62,756 bases of DNA from Paramagnetospirillum caucaseum (GCF_000342045.1 NZ_AONQ01000025.1:1-62756), one strand, 5' to 3'. Counted from the stretch's first letter, positions 49,520 to 58,964 are shown. A program made the numbers and translations. Notes: generated by a model not told the origin, from the sequence alone.

Positions 49520-51876
49520 GGGCGCGCGTCACCCTGGTGGCGGATGCCTTCAATCCGCTGCGCTCCATGCAGGTGGTGGAGGTCTCCGAACATCTGACTA
49601 TCCGCACCTTCCTGGATGGTCGCGGCATCAAGGAATTCCCGGTTCCCACCATCTGCCTGAGGAATGGCCGCCCGCTGCTGCGCCGGGATTGGGCCGGGAC
49701 CGTTATCGACCATGACAATATCGTCGCCTTCATCGCCCAGCCGCTGGGCGGCGGTGGGGGCGGCGGCGGCAAGAACCCGCTGACCACCGTGCTGATGGTG
49801 GCGGTGATGGTCGTGGCCATGGTGCTGGGCCAGTACTATGTCGGGCCGATGCTGGCCTCGTCCCTGGGCGTCACCAGCGCCGCCGGCATCGCTACCGTCG
49901 GGGCCATTTCGACGGCGGCCATCGCCTCGGTGGGCATGATGGCGGTGGGCGCCCTGGTCTCGGCCCCCAGCCCCGCCACGCCCTCGCTCAACTGGGGCGG
50001 CGGTGGCGGGGTGGCGCCGTCTCCCACCTACAGCCTGACCGCGTCCGGCAATCAGGCCCGCCTGGGCCAGCCGATCCCCGAGATCTTCGGGCGTCACAAG
50101 GTGGTGTTCGACCTCGCCGCCACCCCCTACCAAGAATATGTGGCTGGCGAGCAATACCTGTTCCAGCTTCATTGCATCGGGGTGGGCCAATACCGGCTCG
50201 ATGCTCTGATGATCGACGACACCCCGTTGGCCTCGTTCGAGGAGGTGCAATATCAGGTCGTCCCGCCCGGTGCCGCCGTCACCCTGATGGATGCCTGGGT
50301 GGTCACCGCGGTGGAAGTCGCGGGCCAGGAGTTGAAAGGCCCCAACCAGCTGACCAATGGCGAGACCGGCTGGGTCGGTCCCTTCGTCGCCAATCCCGCC
50401 GCCACCACCGCCCATCACATCGGCATCGACGTGGTGTTCACCAACGGCCTCTACTACGCCAACAATTCCGGCACCCTCGATCCCAAGACGGTGAATTGGG
50501 AGGTATGGGGCCGACGGATCGATGATCTCGGGGCGGCGCTGGGGGACTTCATCCTGCTGGCCGCCGAGACCTATACGGCGGCCACCAACACCCAGATCCG
50601 GCTGTCCTATAAATATGCCGTCGCTTCGGCCCGCTGGGAGGTGAGGCTCCGCCGCATCAATGACCGTGATCAGGATGGCCGCACCGCCCATGAGATCCGC
50701 TGGGGCGAGATGCGATCCTATCTGGAGGGTTCTCCCGATTACGGCGACGTCACCCTGCTGGCGATCAAGATGCGGGCCACCGACAATCTGAGCCAGCGCT
50801 CAAGCCGCCTGATCAACGGCATCGTCACCCGCAAGCTCCCCATCTGGTCGCCGGACACCGGCTGGTCCGAGCCGGTTCCCACCCAGGCCATCGCCCCAGT
50901 GGCGGCCTATATCATGCGCGCCGCCAACGGGGCGCAACTGGCCGATACCCGCCAGGATCTCGACATGCTGTGGCGGCTGCACTCCGTCTGGGAGGCCCGT
51001 GGCGACCGCTTCAGCGGGGTGTTCGACACCACCACCACCGCCTGGGAGGCCCTGGTCAAGGTGCTGCGGACAGGGCGGGCCGCGCCCTATCAGCAGGGCG
51101 GTATCGTCCGCTATATCCGCGACGAGCCCCGCACCCTGCCGGCGGCCCTGTTCAACGGCCGCAACATCGTCCGCGGCAGCTTCGCCATCGAATACGTCAT
51201 GCCCGGCGAGGACACCGCCGATGCGGTGACGGTGGAGTTCTTCGACGAAATCACCTGGAAGATCGCCGAGATCACCGCCGCCCAACGGGGCGGTGCTATC
51301 CGGGTGCTGACGCCATCCGAGATGATCAACGCCCCACCGGAAAAGCCGGGCCGGGTGCAGATGTTCGGCATCACCAATCGCGACCATGCCGGTCGCGAGG
51401 CCTGCTTCCTGGTGGCCTGCAACATCTACCGCCGCCGCCTGCCCACCTGGAAGACCGAGCTGGACGGCATGATCCTGTCCTATGGCGAACTGGTGGCCGT
51501 CTCTCACCCCATGCCCGCCTGGGGCCAGGGCGGCGAACTGGTCGAGTGGGACGAGACCGCCGGAATCCTCACCCTGTCTGAGCCGGTGCGCTGGAGCGAC
51601 GGCCAGGCCCACTTCATGGCGCTGCGCCGTCGTGACGGTCGCCTCGATGATCCGGTGGAGATCGAACCGGCCCCCGGCGGTGATCCCTTCCAAATCCGTG
51701 CCCTCGACCCGCTGCCCATCACCCCCGACACCGGCGGCGACCGCGAACGCACCTACTACGCCCTCGGCCCCGGCACCACCTGGGCCCAGCGCGTCCTGGT
51801 CCGCTCGCTCCGGCCCCGCTCGCGTCAGGTCGAGATTTCCGGAATCTGCGAGGACGACCGTGTCCACGTCAATTGA
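49516..51876 (+). CDS. Host-specificity protein (gpJ-like)
   Basis: 786 residues. The N-terminus is a gpI-like part (VVEVSEHLTIRTFLDGRGIK), a Gly-rich linker and hydrophobic segments near 95-115 and 120-160, then the gpJ core (SGNQARLGQPIPEIFGRHK and AIAPVAAYIMRAANGAQLAD). It joins the tail tip to the host receptor. Fusion of I-like and J-like parts is common in alphaproteobacterial phages. ATGA overlap upstream. Confidence 0.9.
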   Translation: MRARVTLVADAFNPLRSMQVVEVSEHLTIRTFLDGRGIKEFPVPTICLRNGRPLLRRDWAGTVIDHDNIVAFIAQPLGGGGGGGGKNPLTTVLMVAVMVVAMVLGQYYVGPMLASSLGVTSAAGIATVGAISTAAIASVGMMAVGALVSAPSPATPSLNWGGGGGVAPSPTYSLTASGNQARLGQPIPEIFGRHKVVFDLAATPYQEYVAGEQYLFQLHCIGVGQYRLDALMIDDTPLASFEEVQYQVVPPGAAVTLMDAWVVTAVEVAGQELKGPNQLTNGETGWVGPFVANPAATTAHHIGIDVVFTNGLYYANNSGTLDPKTVNWEVWGRRIDDLGAALGDFILLAAETYTAATNTQIRLSYKYAVASARWEVRLRRINDRDQDGRTAHEIRWGEMRSYLEGSPDYGDVTLLAIKMRATDNLSQRSSRLINGIVTRKLPIWSPDTGWSEPVPTQAIAPVAAYIMRAANGAQLADTRQDLDMLWRLHSVWEARGDRFSGVFDTTTTAWEALVKVLRTGRAAPYQQGGIVRYIRDEPRTLPAALFNGRNIVRGSFAIEYVMPGEDTADAVTVEFFDEITWKIAEITAAQRGGAIRVLTPSEMINAPPEKPGRVQMFGITNRDHAGREACFLVACNIYRRRLPTWKTELDGMILSYGELVAVSHPMPAWGQGGELVEWDETAGILTLSEPVRWSDGQAHFMALRRRDGRLDDPVEIEPAPGGDPFQIRALDPLPITPDTGGDRERTYYALGPGTTWAQRVLVRSLRPRSRQVEISGICEDDRVHVN

Positions 51877-51970
51877 ACCCGACGAGCCTCCTGGCGAGGA
51901 GTTGCGGGCAAGGCCCGGCGCCGCTCGTGCGGCGAAAGCCAAGCTGCCGGAGGCAGCGTCCGGCGATTGA
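51860..51970 (+). CDS. Possible 36-residue protein after gpJ
   Basis: A GTG at 51860 overlaps the end of gpJ and opens 36 codons (SIEPDEPPGEELRARPGAAR...). No good ribosome-binding site or family match is seen. Small genes do occur here in related phages. Confidence 0.3.
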   Translation: MSTSIEPDEPPGEELRARPGAARAAKAKLPEAASGD

Positions 51971-51997
51971 GGACAACCAAATGAAAGGAGCACCACC

Positions 51998-52327
51998 ATG
52001 GTTTGGCGCAACCTGCCGCCCGAGATGCAGCACACCCTGGCCGGACTGGCCTGGGCCTGTTGGTGGGCGTTGATCGGCCGCTCGCTCTATCACGCCAATC
52101 TGGTCCGCCAGGGGAGGCGGCGGTTCTGGTCGCTCACTTTGGCCTGGGAACTGATGATCGCCATCGGCATGGGCGTGGTGGCCGGAGGCGCCGCCGAATA
52201 CCTCCAGCTTTCCGGCATGGCCGCCGCCGGCTTCATCGCCGCCATCAGCTATCTCGGCCCCCGCAGCATCGAAGCCGTCCAGATTTGGGCCGAACGCAAG
52301 GTCGGCATTTCTGATCCCAAGGACTGA
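51998..52327 (+). CDS. Holin-like membrane protein
   Basis: 109 residues with two to three membrane segments (LAGLAWACWWALIGRSLYH; LAWELMIAIGMGVVAGGAAE; AAAGFIAAISYLGPRSIE) and a charged C-terminus, as in LydA/Phage_holin_3-type holins. It would control timing of lysis by making membrane holes. AAAGGAG lies upstream. Confidence 0.78.
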   Translation: MVWRNLPPEMQHTLAGLAWACWWALIGRSLYHANLVRQGRRRFWSLTLAWELMIAIGMGVVAGGAAEYLQLSGMAAAGFIAAISYLGPRSIEAVQIWAERKVGISDPKD

Positions 52328-52355
52328 GCAAATCCCGCCTTTTTCATTCCCCATG

Positions 52356-52375
52356 GCCGCCTCAGGGCGGCTTTT
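52356..52375 (+). terminator. Intrinsic terminator after the holin gene
   Basis: GCCGCC and GGCGGC form a 6-bp stem with a short loop, followed by CTTTT. It lies 28 bases after the holin stop. May weaken rather than stop transcription, as the next lysis gene starts 17 bases on. Confidence 0.6.
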
Positions 52376-52391
52376 CCATTGGAGGTTCCCC

Positions 52392-52829
52392 ATGACCAAG
52401 GACAGTGTCGTGCCGCGCGGCATCCGCCTCAACAATCCCGGCAACATCAAGGAATCCCCCGGCGACAAGACTCAGTGGCAGGGCGAGCGGGCCACCGACG
52501 ACGATCCGGTGTTCGAGGAATTCATCAGCCCCGAGGCCGGTATCCGTGCCCTGGCCCGCATCCTGCTCGGCTATCAACGCCGCTATGGCCTCAATACCGT
52601 GACGGGGATCATCACCCGTTGGGCGCCGGGCTGCGAAAATAACACCGGCTCCTACATCACCCATGTCGTATCCCGCCTGGGCGTAGCGCGCGATCAGGCC
52701 ATTGACCTGACCAACGCCGACACCATGGTGGGATTGATCGAAGCCATCATCCGTCATGAAAACGGCCAGCAGCCCTATGCCAGAGAGGTGATTTTGGCCG
52801 GGGTTGGCATGGGGCTGGGGAGCGCCTGA
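52392..52829 (+). CDS. Virion structural / lysis-associated protein
   Basis: 145 residues. RGIRLNNPGNIKESPG and EEFISPEAGIRALARILLGY with TRWAPGCENNTGSYITHVV match the small virion structural protein family found in phage lysis or tail regions; the fold is lysozyme-like, but no catalytic residue is assured. It could be the endolysin, since none other is seen. GGAGG before the ATG. Confidence 0.6.
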   Translation: MTKDSVVPRGIRLNNPGNIKESPGDKTQWQGERATDDDPVFEEFISPEAGIRALARILLGYQRRYGLNTVTGIITRWAPGCENNTGSYITHVVSRLGVARDQAIDLTNADTMVGLIEAIIRHENGQQPYAREVILAGVGMGLGSA

Positions 52830-52831
52830 CC

Positions 52832-53431
52832 ATGACCCTGCTCGAACTCCTCGGCGATGCCGCCGCCATCGCCGCCAATCCCATCGCAGGGCTGGCCAAG
52901 GTAGCGCTGGACGTCGCCCCCGACATCGCCAGTCTCTTCGGCGACGATGCCGAAAAGGCGGTGGGAAAACTGGCCGATACCGTCCGCGCCATCACCGGTA
53001 CCGACGATCCCACCCAGGCCCGCGAGGTGCTGGCCGACCCCAATCTGGTGTTCCAACTGCGCTCCCAGGCCCAGGCTTTCGCCCACGAGGAGCGGATGCA
53101 GCAGATGACCGGGGCCATCACCACGCTGACCGCCACCCTGGCCGACCGCCAGGACGCCCGCGCCCGTGACAGCGAGTTCATCAAAGCAGGCAGGAGCAAC
53201 ACCCGCGCCAACGTCCTGCTGATCACCGCCGGACTCGGCATCGTCGGCGGTATCGGCTTCATGGTATTCGGCCACGTCGATGGGAACACCGCCGTCGGCG
53301 GCTGCATCATCTCGGTGGTGACGCTGCTGGCGGGCAAGTTCGCCACGGCCTTCGATTTCGAGTTCGGCGGCTCGGCGGATTCCGAGCAGACACGAGAGAT
53401 GTTGGCGCGGGCACCGCCCATTGACAGATAG
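52832..53431 (+). CDS. Holin-3TM-like protein
   Basis: 199 residues. The first 130 residues are helical (DAAAIAANPIAGLAKVALDV; LTATLADRQDARARDSEFIK); two membrane segments (ANVLLITAGLGIVGGIGFMV; AVGGCIISVVTLLAGKFATA) are near the end, as in Holin_3TMs proteins. It is the last phage gene before the strong terminator. Confidence 0.7.
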   Translation: MTLLELLGDAAAIAANPIAGLAKVALDVAPDIASLFGDDAEKAVGKLADTVRAITGTDDPTQAREVLADPNLVFQLRSQAQAFAHEERMQQMTGAITTLTATLADRQDARARDSEFIKAGRSNTRANVLLITAGLGIVGGIGFMVFGHVDGNTAVGGCIISVVTLLAGKFATAFDFEFGGSADSEQTREMLARAPPIDR

Positions 53432-53454
53432 CACAGACCAGATTTCACATTGAC

Positions 53455-53492
53455 GCGGCCGACCGGGGGAAACCCTGGTCGGTCGCATTTTG
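53455..53492 (+). terminator. Strong terminator at the right end of the prophage
   Basis: GCGGCCGACC pairs with GGTCGGTCGC (one G-T pair) and GGG with CCC inside, a 13-bp stem, followed by ATTTTG. It ends transcription of the late operon and marks the approximate prophage limit. Confidence 0.75.
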
Positions 53493-53627
53493 CGTTTGTG
53501 CCCTTCAAAACGGTAGGAAACTGGGGGGCGAGCGGGGTCCCGCCCCATGATCCCGATGCTCAACTGTATTGAGCCTACTCCGAGGACAGGTCGCCGCAGG
53601 TGGCGGTAAGGGGCCATTGCCGTCCCC

Positions 53628-55118
53628 TCACCGCTCCCGTCCGCTTTCATCCTTGTACTTCTGCAAGGGTGCCAGGACGTATTCGATGGGGCGCCGCATG
53701 CCGGTTCTGACTTCGGCCGAGACCGTCATTCCCGGCGTCAGCGGGATCTGCCTGCCGTTCTCGACCCCGATGGCGGCGCGGTCCAGGGCGACGCGGATGG
53801 GGAAGAAGTATTCCTTCTTCTGTTCATCTTGGACCGCGTCCAGGCTGATGGTGGTGATCTTGCCACTGATGGTGCCGTAGCGGGTGAAGGGGAAGGCGTC
53901 GACCTTGATCACCGCCTCCTGGCCCGCCTCGACGAAGGCGATGTCCTTGTTGGGCAGGCGCGCTTCCACCTCCAGGGCGGAGCCGACGGGCACGATCACC
54001 AGCAGCTTCTGGGCCGGTTGGACCACGCCGCCGATGGTGTGGACCTCCAATTGCTGGGCGGTGCCGTCCACCGGGGCGGTGAGCGAGAGCACATTCTGGC
54101 GCTGGGCCGCCTTGGCCAGTTCGTTCTCGGCGGAATTGGCCTTGGCGCGGGCTTCGGCCAGCCGGGTCGAGGCGTCGCGGCGGAACTCGGCCCGGGCCTG
54201 CTCGCGCTGGAACGACAGGGAATCGATGGCGGCGCGGGTCTCGGACAGCTTGCTCTTGCCCACTTCGCGATTGCCGGTGGCCTCCATCACCTCTTGCTGA
54301 GCCCGCGACAGATCCAGGTGCGAGTTGAGACCCTGCTCGGTCAGCACCCGGCGGCGGTTGGCGCGGTCCTCGGCCTGGGCGATGACGTTGGTCAGCCGCG
54401 CCATATCGGCCTCGATGGTGCGCAGCTCGGCGCGCTTGCGGGCCAGTTCGGAGTCCAGCGAGGCCAGCTTGCCGCGATGCTCGGCCAGTTGCGCCGCCAT
54501 CTGGGAGCGCGCCAGCGCCACCATGGCGGGCGGCAGGTCGAGGGCGGGCGCGAAAGCCCGCTCGGGATCGGGCTCCAGCAGGGCTTCGAGGCGGGCCATG
54601 TCGGTGCGCGCCGTGTCGCGGTCGGCGCTGAGCCGCTCCAGATCGGCCTTGCCGCCGGTGACCTCCAGCTCGATCAGCAGATCGCCCTTCTTGACCGTCT
54701 GGCCCTCGGCCACATGGATGGCGCGGACCACCGAGGTCTCCAAGGGTTGGATGGTCTTGACCTGTTCGCTGGGGATGATCTTGCCTTGGGCCACGGCCAT
54801 GATGTCCAGCTCGCCCAGGCTGGCCCAGGCGATGGAGCCCGCGAAGAAGCCGCAGATGACGACGGCGATGAGGCGCGCCGTGGCCGAGGCCGGGCGCTCG
54901 CTGATCTCCAGGGCGGCGGGCAGGAAGGCCAGCTCGGCCTCGCCCATGGGGCCGAGCTTGGGGCGGAGTTTGTCGGCGGCCAGGGCCTCGCGCCAGATGT
55001 CGAGATGGTGGGAGACACCGTCCCTGAGGGACTCGGCCTTGGTGACGGCCTTGTCGAGGGCGCTGTAGCGATGGCGTAGCGTGGTTATGTGGTCGGCCAG
55101 CGCTAGTTTTTCAGACAC
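53628..55118 (-). CDS. HlyD-like type I secretion membrane fusion protein
   Basis: About 496 residues. The membrane segment is LIAVVICGFFAGSIAWASLG; the lipoyl half-motifs QTVKKGDLLIELEVTGG and APVDGTAQQLEVHTIGGVVQ flank a long coiled coil, and the conserved C-terminal PGMTVSAEVRTGMRRPIEY is present. It bridges the ABC exporter and an outer membrane TolC-type protein, which is not in the window. The first residues come from a repeat element at 55111-55246, so the start is uncertain (GTG at 55118 suggested; an ATG at 55211 also lies in frame). Confidence 0.88.
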   Translation of the reverse strand: MSEKLALADHITTLRHRYSALDKAVTKAESLRDGVSHHLDIWREALAADKLRPKLGPMGEAELAFLPAALEISERPASATARLIAVVICGFFAGSIAWASLGELDIMAVAQGKIIPSEQVKTIQPLETSVVRAIHVAEGQTVKKGDLLIELEVTGGKADLERLSADRDTARTDMARLEALLEPDPERAFAPALDLPPAMVALARSQMAAQLAEHRGKLASLDSELARKRAELRTIEADMARLTNVIAQAEDRANRRRVLTEQGLNSHLDLSRAQQEVMEATGNREVGKSKLSETRAAIDSLSFQREQARAEFRRDASTRLAEARAKANSAENELAKAAQRQNVLSLTAPVDGTAQQLEVHTIGGVVQPAQKLLVIVPVGSALEVEARLPNKDIAFVEAGQEAVIKVDAFPFTRYGTISGKITTISLDAVQDEQKKEYFFPIRVALDRAAIGVENGRQIPLTPGMTVSAEVRTGMRRPIEYVLAPLQKYKDESGRER

Positions 55119-55246
55119 AGATGAACACAGATCAACGCAGATGCGGGCTGCGCCCGCGCAATAACGTCGCAGGCGCGCGTCCACGGCAGTGCATGGCGGA
55201 GAATCGTTCATCTTTCTAATCTGTGTCTATCTGTGTTCATCGGTGT
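55111..55246. repeat. MITE-like inverted-repeat element at the hlyD/hlyB junction
   Basis: An ACAGATGAACACAGAT-type stretch (55111-55142) is matched in inverted form by ATCTGTGTTCATC-type sequence at 55215-55246, about 26 of 32 bases. The stretch between is GC-rich. The element replaces the normal 5' end of the adaptor gene. Similar CAGATGAACACAGAT sequences are widespread small repeats in bacteria. Confidence 0.6.
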
Positions 55247-55255
55247 CCCATGACT

Positions 55256-57469
55256 CTATTCCCCCGCCGCCTCGGCCATGCGCAGCGGCACCGGGCGCAG
55301 CACCACCGAGGGCGAGGTGCCGGTCTGGGCCTGCCACAGCCGGGCATAGCGGCCGCCTTCGATCTCCAGCAGTTCGGCATGGCTGCCGTCCTCGACCACT
55401 TCGCCCTTATCCACCACCACGATGCGGTCGGCATCCCTGACGGTGGACAGCCGGTGGGCGATGATGAAGACGGTCCTCCCAGAGCAGATGGACCGCATAT
55501 TGTCCTGGATGGCCTTTTCCGATTCGTAGTCCAGAGCGCTGGTCGCCTCGTCGAAGATCAGGATACGGGGATTGGTGACCAGGGCCCGCGCAATGGCGAC
55601 CCGCTGGCGCTGGCCGCCCGACAGGCTTGATCCGCGCTCGCCCAAAACCGTGTCATAGCCCTCGGCCAGCTCAGAGATGAACTCATGCGCCCCGGCGGTC
55701 CTGGCGGCGGCGATCACCCGGTCGAGCGGGATCGAGGGATCGGCCAGCGCGATATTGTCCTTGATGGACCGGTTGAACAGCCAGTTCTCCTGCAGCACGA
55801 CGCCGATCTGACGGCGCAGCCAGGCCGGGTCCACGGCGGCCAGATCAAATCCGTCGATCTGCACCCGCCCGGTTTCGGGCAGATACAGCCGCTGGATCAG
55901 CCGGGTCAGCGTGCTCTTGCCCGACCCGGACGGCCCGACGATGCCCACCACCTGACCCGGCGCCACGGTCAGCGATATCCCCTTCAAGACCGGCGGGCGG
56001 TCGGGGCGATAGCGGAACACCACCTCGTGGAAGGCGACCTCGCCCTGGATGGGGGGCAGCGCGGCCTTGCCGCTGGTGGCCTTGCCTTCCGGCACCGCGT
56101 TGAGGATGTCGCCCAGCCTCTCGACGCTGATGCGGACCTGCTGGAAGTCCTGGAACAGCTGGGCCAGGCGCAGGATCGGCTGGCTGACCCGGCCCGCCAG
56201 CATGTTGAAGGCCACCAGCTGCCCGATGGTGAGGCTGCCATCCATCACCAGCTTGGCCCCGAACCACAAGGTGAGAGCGGTGGTGATCTTCTGGATGGTC
56301 TGGACGCCCTGGCTGGCCGCCGAGCCGAAATTGGCCGCCTTGAACGAGGTCTGGACATAGGCCGCCAGCTGTTCGTCCCATTTGCGCTGCATCTGGGGCT
56401 CGACCGCCAGGGCCTTGACGGTTTCGACCCCGTTGCAGGCCTCCACCAGCAGGGCCTGGTTCTCGGCGCCCCGCTTGAACTTCTCCTCGGTGAGGGTCTT
56501 CAGCACCGGCGAGGCCATCAGCGAGAGGACCACATAGAAGGGCAGGCTGCCCACCACGATCCAGGCCAGGATCGGCGCGTACCAGAACATGACGGCAAAG
56601 AACACCACGGTGAAGACCAGATCGATCACCAGGGTGAGCGCCGAGCCGGTAAGGAAGCTGCGGATGTTCTCCAGCTCGCGCACCCTTGCCACCGTGTCGC
56701 CCACCCGGCGCGCACCATGATAGGCGATGGGCAGGCTCATCAGATGCTTGAACAGCCGTGATCCCAGCTCGACATCGATGCGGTTGGTGGTGTGGGAAAA
56801 GACATAGGTGCGCAGGTAGCCCAGCACCACCTCGAACAGACTGACGGCGATCAGGGCGAAGACCAGCACGTCGAGCGAGGTCAGCGCCCGGTGCACCAGA
56901 ACCTTGTCGGTCACCACCTGGAAGAACAGCGGGCTGATCAAGCCGAAGACCTGCAGGAAGAACGAGGCCAGCAAGACTTCGCCGAACAGCCGGCGATACT
57001 TGACCACCGCCGGGATGAACCAGGTCATTTCGAACCGGGTGCCCAGCGCCGCCAGCTGCGCCCGGGTCGCCAGCAGCACGAGGCGCCCGTCCCAGCGCTC
57101 GGCCAGATCGGCGGCGCTCACCTGCTCGGCCCGGCCCACCAAGGGATCATGGATGATGGCCTGGCCGCCCTCGACCTTGGCCAGGATGAACCAGCCGCCA
57201 TCGGGGCGCCGCGCCATGGCGGGCAGGGGCGTGGCCGACAGCTTCTCGACGCCTGAATCCACCCCGCTGGCCTTGAACCCCACCTCGCGGGCATAGCGGA
57301 TCAGGTCGATCTCGCCCACAACCAAACCGGGATCGCCATGCCGATGACGGAGGGAATCGTAGTCGGCCGCCTTCTCGAACAGCTTTGCCAAAAGGGCGAG
57401 ACAGACGAGGCCGGTGTCAGGTGGGGGAGGCGGCTCGGTTTCGTCCGGTATGTCAGCTCTATCCGCCAC
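55256..57469 (-). CDS. HlyB-like type I secretion ABC exporter with C39-like domain
   Basis: 737 residues. The N-terminal C39-like domain lacks its cysteine (DTG at residues 18-20 instead of the usual DCG), so it binds but does not cut substrate, as in RTX exporters. Membrane helices follow (about 160-420), then the ATPase with GPSGSGKSTLTRL, SSLSGGQRQRVAIAR and ILIFDEATSALD. It powers export of the RTX protein encoded across the divergent region. A GTG start at 57469 is used. Confidence 0.92.
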   Translation of the reverse strand: MADRADIPDETEPPPPPDTGLVCLALLAKLFEKAADYDSLRHRHGDPGLVVGEIDLIRYAREVGFKASGVDSGVEKLSATPLPAMARRPDGGWFILAKVEGGQAIIHDPLVGRAEQVSAADLAERWDGRLVLLATRAQLAALGTRFEMTWFIPAVVKYRRLFGEVLLASFFLQVFGLISPLFFQVVTDKVLVHRALTSLDVLVFALIAVSLFEVVLGYLRTYVFSHTTNRIDVELGSRLFKHLMSLPIAYHGARRVGDTVARVRELENIRSFLTGSALTLVIDLVFTVVFFAVMFWYAPILAWIVVGSLPFYVVLSLMASPVLKTLTEEKFKRGAENQALLVEACNGVETVKALAVEPQMQRKWDEQLAAYVQTSFKAANFGSAASQGVQTIQKITTALTLWFGAKLVMDGSLTIGQLVAFNMLAGRVSQPILRLAQLFQDFQQVRISVERLGDILNAVPEGKATSGKAALPPIQGEVAFHEVVFRYRPDRPPVLKGISLTVAPGQVVGIVGPSGSGKSTLTRLIQRLYLPETGRVQIDGFDLAAVDPAWLRRQIGVVLQENWLFNRSIKDNIALADPSIPLDRVIAAARTAGAHEFISELAEGYDTVLGERGSSLSGGQRQRVAIARALVTNPRILIFDEATSALDYESEKAIQDNMRSICSGRTVFIIAHRLSTVRDADRIVVVDKGEVVEDGSHAELLEIEGGRYARLWQAQTGTSPSVVLRPVPLRMAEAAGE

Positions 57470-57900
57470 GAAACCCCATAATTCCGACAGCTATCGGCAA
57501 TTTCATAGACTGTGATCCACACCTTAGGCGCGGAACACGTATTCGGCAAGAGCATTAGCAGGCCACTCTCAAGCGTATATTTTACAATCATTCTACAACT
57601 ATATGCCGAATAGCTAGGCTTGACAGGTTTCGGCCTGATTTCTATCGTCAGGTGTTTTCCTGAGTGGGGAGGCGGGGGCAGTTCATGGCCGGGAAGAATT
57701 CGACGTCGGTGGCTCGGGCTGCCGCCGAAAGGGTTGGAGTTGCCGAGAGTCCGGCGAGCGCACACAGGTTACCGCGAAGATTCGTTCGGAGCCGATGGGG
57801 AGCGTTATGTGCAAGTATCCCTTGATCGCGAGCCGACAGCCTTTGAATCGGTCGCGGCCGGTCCGACAAAATGACCGTAACTTTTTGAAGGAGCTAGCCC
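57470..57900. other. 431-base divergent control region
   Basis: This region separates the leftward exporter genes from the rightward acyltransferase. A promoter candidate lies at 57620-57648. Short frames inside (46-84 codons) have no good start signals. The first part is AT-rich. No further structure seen. Confidence 0.5.
57620..57648 (+). promoter_or_regulatory. Sigma-70-like promoter upstream of the acyltransferase
   Basis: TTGACA (57620-57625) and TATCGT (57643-57648) are separated by 17 bases. It points toward the acyltransferase gene, leaving a leader of about 250 bases. Confidence 0.5.
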
Positions 57901-58425
57901 ATGTCTCGGAAGAATGCCCAAGCCAAGGTGGAAACCAGCAGCGAGAGCGCCGTCGCAGCGGGTCAAGACGCTCCCGAAGCCGCCTCCATCGCTGCCACGG
58001 AGCCGCCCCGGCCTCTGGCCGGTCCCTCTCCCATCCAAGCGCAGGTATTCGCCGATGTGGTGGCATTGATGGCGGCATCGCCGCCGCATAAGTACCTGTT
58101 CCTCACGGACCTGGAATGGCTGGTAATGCCACCACTGATGCTGGGGCAGTGCAGTCTGGTCCGGCGCGAAGGGCGGCCCTTTGCCTTCGTCTCCTGGGCC
58201 TTTCTTGGGTCTGAGGCGGCTGCGCGGATGACCCAGCCGCAATTGCGCTTGCGCCCGGCCGATTGGAAGAGCGGTGACGAGGCCTGGATCATCGATGTCG
58301 TCGCCCCATTTGGCGGCGCCGAGGTGGCGCTTAAGGAGGTCAAGGCTCGCACCTTTGCTGACCGTAAGGTCAAGGCTTTGCAGCCTGCGCCGGACGGCAA
58401 GGGGCTGGCTGTGATGGAGTGGTAG
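57901..58425 (+). CDS. HlyC-like toxin-activating lysine acyltransferase
   Basis: 174 residues with a 40-residue Ala/Glu-rich leader and then the HlyC fold: FADVVALMAASPPHKYLFLT with the catalytic histidine (His63), LVRREGRPFAFVSWAFLGSE, and RPADWKSGDEAWIIDVVAPFGG with conserved aspartate. HlyC-type enzymes transfer fatty acids from acyl-ACP to lysines of RTX toxins. AAGGAG precedes the ATG. The RTX protein two genes downstream is the likely substrate. Confidence 0.85.
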   Translation: MSRKNAQAKVETSSESAVAAGQDAPEAASIAATEPPRPLAGPSPIQAQVFADVVALMAASPPHKYLFLTDLEWLVMPPLMLGQCSLVRREGRPFAFVSWAFLGSEAAARMTQPQLRLRPADWKSGDEAWIIDVVAPFGGAEVALKEVKARTFADRKVKALQPAPDGKGLAVMEW

Positions 58426-58502
58426 AGATGAATTAAACTTTGTCACGAATGAAAGAATCTGAAGTAATTTGTGAGGCAAAATATATAAATTGGAAATAAA
58501 GC

Positions 58503-58964
58503 ATGGGCAGGTTCAATGGCGTATTCCTGGCAGTGTATGCGCTGCAATCGATATGCGTATACATGGCTGTAGGTATGTTTGCAGGGGGGCGCTGCCTTGG
58601 CTGTGAATCATTGAGTATAGATATTGCGTACATATCGCGGTCTATACAAAGAGTTGCCAACGACAATGGAATAGCAACGGGGTGTGCGGTCGTTGTGCTG
58701 CTATTTGTACTTGCCATAAGCTTAATATATGCCATCGCAATAATTATGGCATTTGGAAAATCAGGACTGTCTGATGGCGGCAATCCAATGAACAACGCGC
58801 TATTTATGATTTTTATCTCAATATGCGCGTTTGCATTGCTGCCGAATATTTCCGTGAGGATGAATTCGCTTTATGTCTCCGTCGCAATAATGATGTTTTT
58901 ATCTGAGGCAATACTCGACACATTAAGAATTCTCACCACTCGCAGGAGGAAAGGTGATGTATAA
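58503..58964 (+). CDS. Small AT-rich membrane protein
   Basis: 153 residues with about four membrane segments (FLAVYALQSICVYMAVGMF; CAVVVLLFVLAISLIYAIA; ALFMIFISICAFALLPNIS; YVSVAIMMFLSEAILDTL) and a basic end. The gene and the start of the next one are much richer in A and T than the surroundings. It overlaps the RTX gene start by 8 bases. Could be an immunity or helper protein for the secreted partner. No family recognised. Confidence 0.7.
   Translation: MGRFNGVFLAVYALQSICVYMAVGMFAGGRCLGCESLSIDIAYISRSIQRVANDNGIATGCAVVVLLFVLAISLIYAIAIIMAFGKSGLSDGGNPMNNALFMIFISICAFALLPNISVRMNSLYVSVAIMMFLSEAILDTLRILTTRRRKGDV

Larger units (their letters stand above)
4649..53492. mobile_element. Lambda-like (siphovirus) prophage, approximate limits
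   Basis: The stretch contains a serine recombinase, S24 repressor, replication and recombination genes, a complete terminase-portal-capsid-tail series, a gpJ-like protein and lysis genes in the usual order, so it encodes a plausibly complete siphovirus. The left limit is set at the recombinase-module relic and the right limit at the terminator after the last phage gene. No direct repeat marking attL/attR was found; serine recombinases use short cores that cannot be recognised by eye. Only the accessory GNAT gene is visibly broken, so the morphogenesis genes look intact. Confidence 0.85.

Noticed and set aside
52392-52829. Firm endolysin assignment
   Set aside because: The fold and place would fit, but I could not identify catalytic residues, so only a structural/lysis-associated call is made.
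53829-55079. 416-codon plus-strand frame opposite the HlyD-like gene
   Set aside because: Shadow of a coiled-coil gene in GC-rich DNA; HlyD motifs on the other strand are decisive.
57620-57874. 84-codon frame in the divergent control region
   Set aside because: Starts at a TTG overlapping the -35 box, no ribosome-binding site, composition like noncoding DNA.
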